DNA from: Apostichopus japonicus | Taxonomy: Eukaryota > Echinodermata > Holothuroidea > Aspidochirotida > Stichopodidae | DNA length: 62,000 bases | NCBI RefSeq assembly: GCF_037975245.1 | Contig: NC_092583.1 | Span: forward strand, 14,361,264 to 14,423,263 | Direction of reading: 5' to 3' | Part shown: positions 60,605 through 62,000 of the stretch, piece after piece | Numbering within the stretch: the stretch's first letter is position 1 | How the letters are laid out: the number at the start of each line of letters is the position of its first letter | Program-made: the position numbers and the translations under genes | Notes under the pieces: model-generated | What the model saw: only the letters and a program-made list of their open reading frames with translations | Told to the model about the DNA's origin: nothing | Databases searched by the model: none

Positions 60605-62000
60605 CTAAATAGGGTAAGAAAAAGAAATTAGTATAAAGCTTTGAACATTTATGCAACATGTGCAATAAAAACGTGGATTCGTGCCCTATTGAGCTAAGGT
60701 ATGGTGAATTTTTCATCCCAAGAGAAATCCAATCTTCCTAATGGTGAAAAATTCTAAAAATGAGCCAGAAAATTGTAAATTGGATCTGTAGCCAACCCAC
60801 AAGATGTGCAAGTTACAAGCCATTCGACTTTCCCCACATGAACAGTTTATGTTGCCGATTAGCATAATAACATAACAGCCTTCCTGGTTGTTATTATCAA
60901 TATATACAAACACTGTACATTTTATACTTCTTCCTTATTCTGAGATTATTAGTTTCTTTAACCAGGTATCTTGGTCAATGCTGCTGAATGTCAGAGATTG
61001 CAAAAGTGGAAAATGCAATTGCAGTAGGTGTCTAAAGCAGTTACCTGAAATTTATGAAAAATAGTGTGTCAAAGTTTTTCAAACTCATACTATCCCCTTA
61101 AGCCCTATGGCTGTAAAGATTTCACACTCTGTCAACTGTCTGTCGACTTTTGACCTTAATAAAATACCTTATTTTTCGCCATAGATAGTATGATATGTGT
61201 CAAAATTTGACTTATTGAGATATCGAGATGTATTTTTGCGCAAACAACTTTACAATAGTTGAGATATAAAAGCATTGAATAATTCATTTTGACCTCAAAT
61301 GACCTTTCAACCTTGCCACAAACAATTATGGGCAAGCCACTGGCTTTGACCACTTTTCACTTCAAATAACCTTTGACCTCCATCAACTTAACTGTTGATT
61401 TGAGTTGTCATAAGGCTAATTTCTATGAAGCATACCTGTATGTAAAAAGTTCTGTTAAGTTATGATTCTTGAGATATCTTTACAGGAAACTTCAATCACA
61501 TTTTGACAGATCTTGCTGACTTCGAATAACCTTTGATCACACCAAATGAGAAAACAAAAGGAACCATGTACTCCTTTGGGCCTTGTTTGTATGGGCAAGC
61601 CACAAGCAAAGTATCACACGCATACTGTACATGTTCACAGTTCTTTCCTTAAGATCTTCTTTAAGCCAGAGTAGCACACACAAACATGTGTATGAGACTA
61701 CTGCAAGTTACCAAGAATCAAAGACTCCTCTTTTCTGGCACTGTATCTGACAGCTTAGAAAAGCATCTGCAGCAAAGTTAATGACATCCTTAAAAAACAA
61801 ATCATTGCTTCTGCTTTCAAGGTTCCTGTTATTTCATTTTTGGAATTGCTTTAAACTTGAAGATATATTTGACATTGATCATTTTCAAAACATGGTTCAT
61901 GCCTCTGTTTTGATTATTTGATTCTCACTAGATGTATAGCTACCGGCTAATCAGTCTTCACAATGCCTGTTAACATGTTACATACATTGGTTGTATGTGT
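60605..62000. other. NABP upstream intron
   Basis: The next NABP exon upstream should end with codons for Arg-Leu-Thr-Lys plus GG before a donor. No matching minus-strand sequence was found here, so this whole stretch is read as intron, containing the TTTGACCT repeat. Confidence 0.6.
61140..61545. repeat. Dispersed repeat carrying TTTGACCT words
   Basis: TTTTGACCTTAAT, ATTTTGACCTCAAATGACCT, TAACCTTTGACCTCC and TAACCTTTGATCACACC occur at 60-150 bp intervals, with AGTT-TGATTCTTGAGATAT-type sequence between. Similar words appear at 36.8-37.1, 46.94 and 49.5 kb. It is probably an old transposon-derived family. Confidence 0.45.

Overview
This is a eukaryotic genomic window: AT-rich, intron-containing, full of microsatellites, minisatellites and dispersed repeats, with no operons or compact bacterial-style genes. 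Nearly all open frames are short chance frames or frames forced open by tandem repeats. The repeat words (TGACCTTTGACC blocks, GGCCTA-rich stretches, G/C-tract-bearing short elements) and the protein remnants suggest a marine invertebrate deuterostome, perhaps an echinoderm. That assignment is inference and weak.

Two multi-exon genes could be supported, both on the minus strand. (1) 57282-60604 holds the last four coding exons of a NABP1/NABP2 orthologue (SOSS complex subunit B, an OB-fold single-stranded-DNA-binding protein of the DNA-damage response). The splice sites and phases agree exactly, giving 146 visible residues; the exons for the N-terminal part of the OB fold lie beyond 62000. 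(2) 12752-15130 holds at least three exons of an uncharacterised protein resembling a multicopy family I recall from fish and invertebrate genomes. This gene sits entirely inside a 5269-bp element (11272-16540) with CACTCTAAAAAC termini, a TA target duplication and many subterminal AGTGCT/AGCACT motifs. These are features of an EnSpm/CACTA-type DNA transposon, and the gene-in-transposon is the most interesting object here.

Layout: 1-1381 featureless; 1382-2307 a 20-bp minisatellite; 2.3-5.8 kb featureless with AT tracts; 5.8-6.05 kb a SINE-like element; 7.1-8.3 kb an AT-rich palindromic array and a degenerate tandem repeat; 9.78-9.88 kb a long (TA)n; 11.27-16.54 kb the transposon; 16.8-17.16 kb a degenerate ACAGT-rich array and a small palindromic element; 17.2-38.7 kb mostly featureless, with a duplicated (TA)n block at 22.9 kb; 38.7-38.9 kb the 3' tail of a LINE; 42.15-42.84 kb a 24-bp minisatellite; 44.4 kb a long (AT)n; 47.5-48.6 kb nested GC-rich dispersed repeats; 50.8 kb a perfect hairpin; 56.3-57.16 kb a 51/153-bp higher-order minisatellite just downstream of the NABP stop codon; 57.3-60.6 kb the NABP gene. 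Runs of 9-13 G or C recur across the window and cluster in its last 15 kb.
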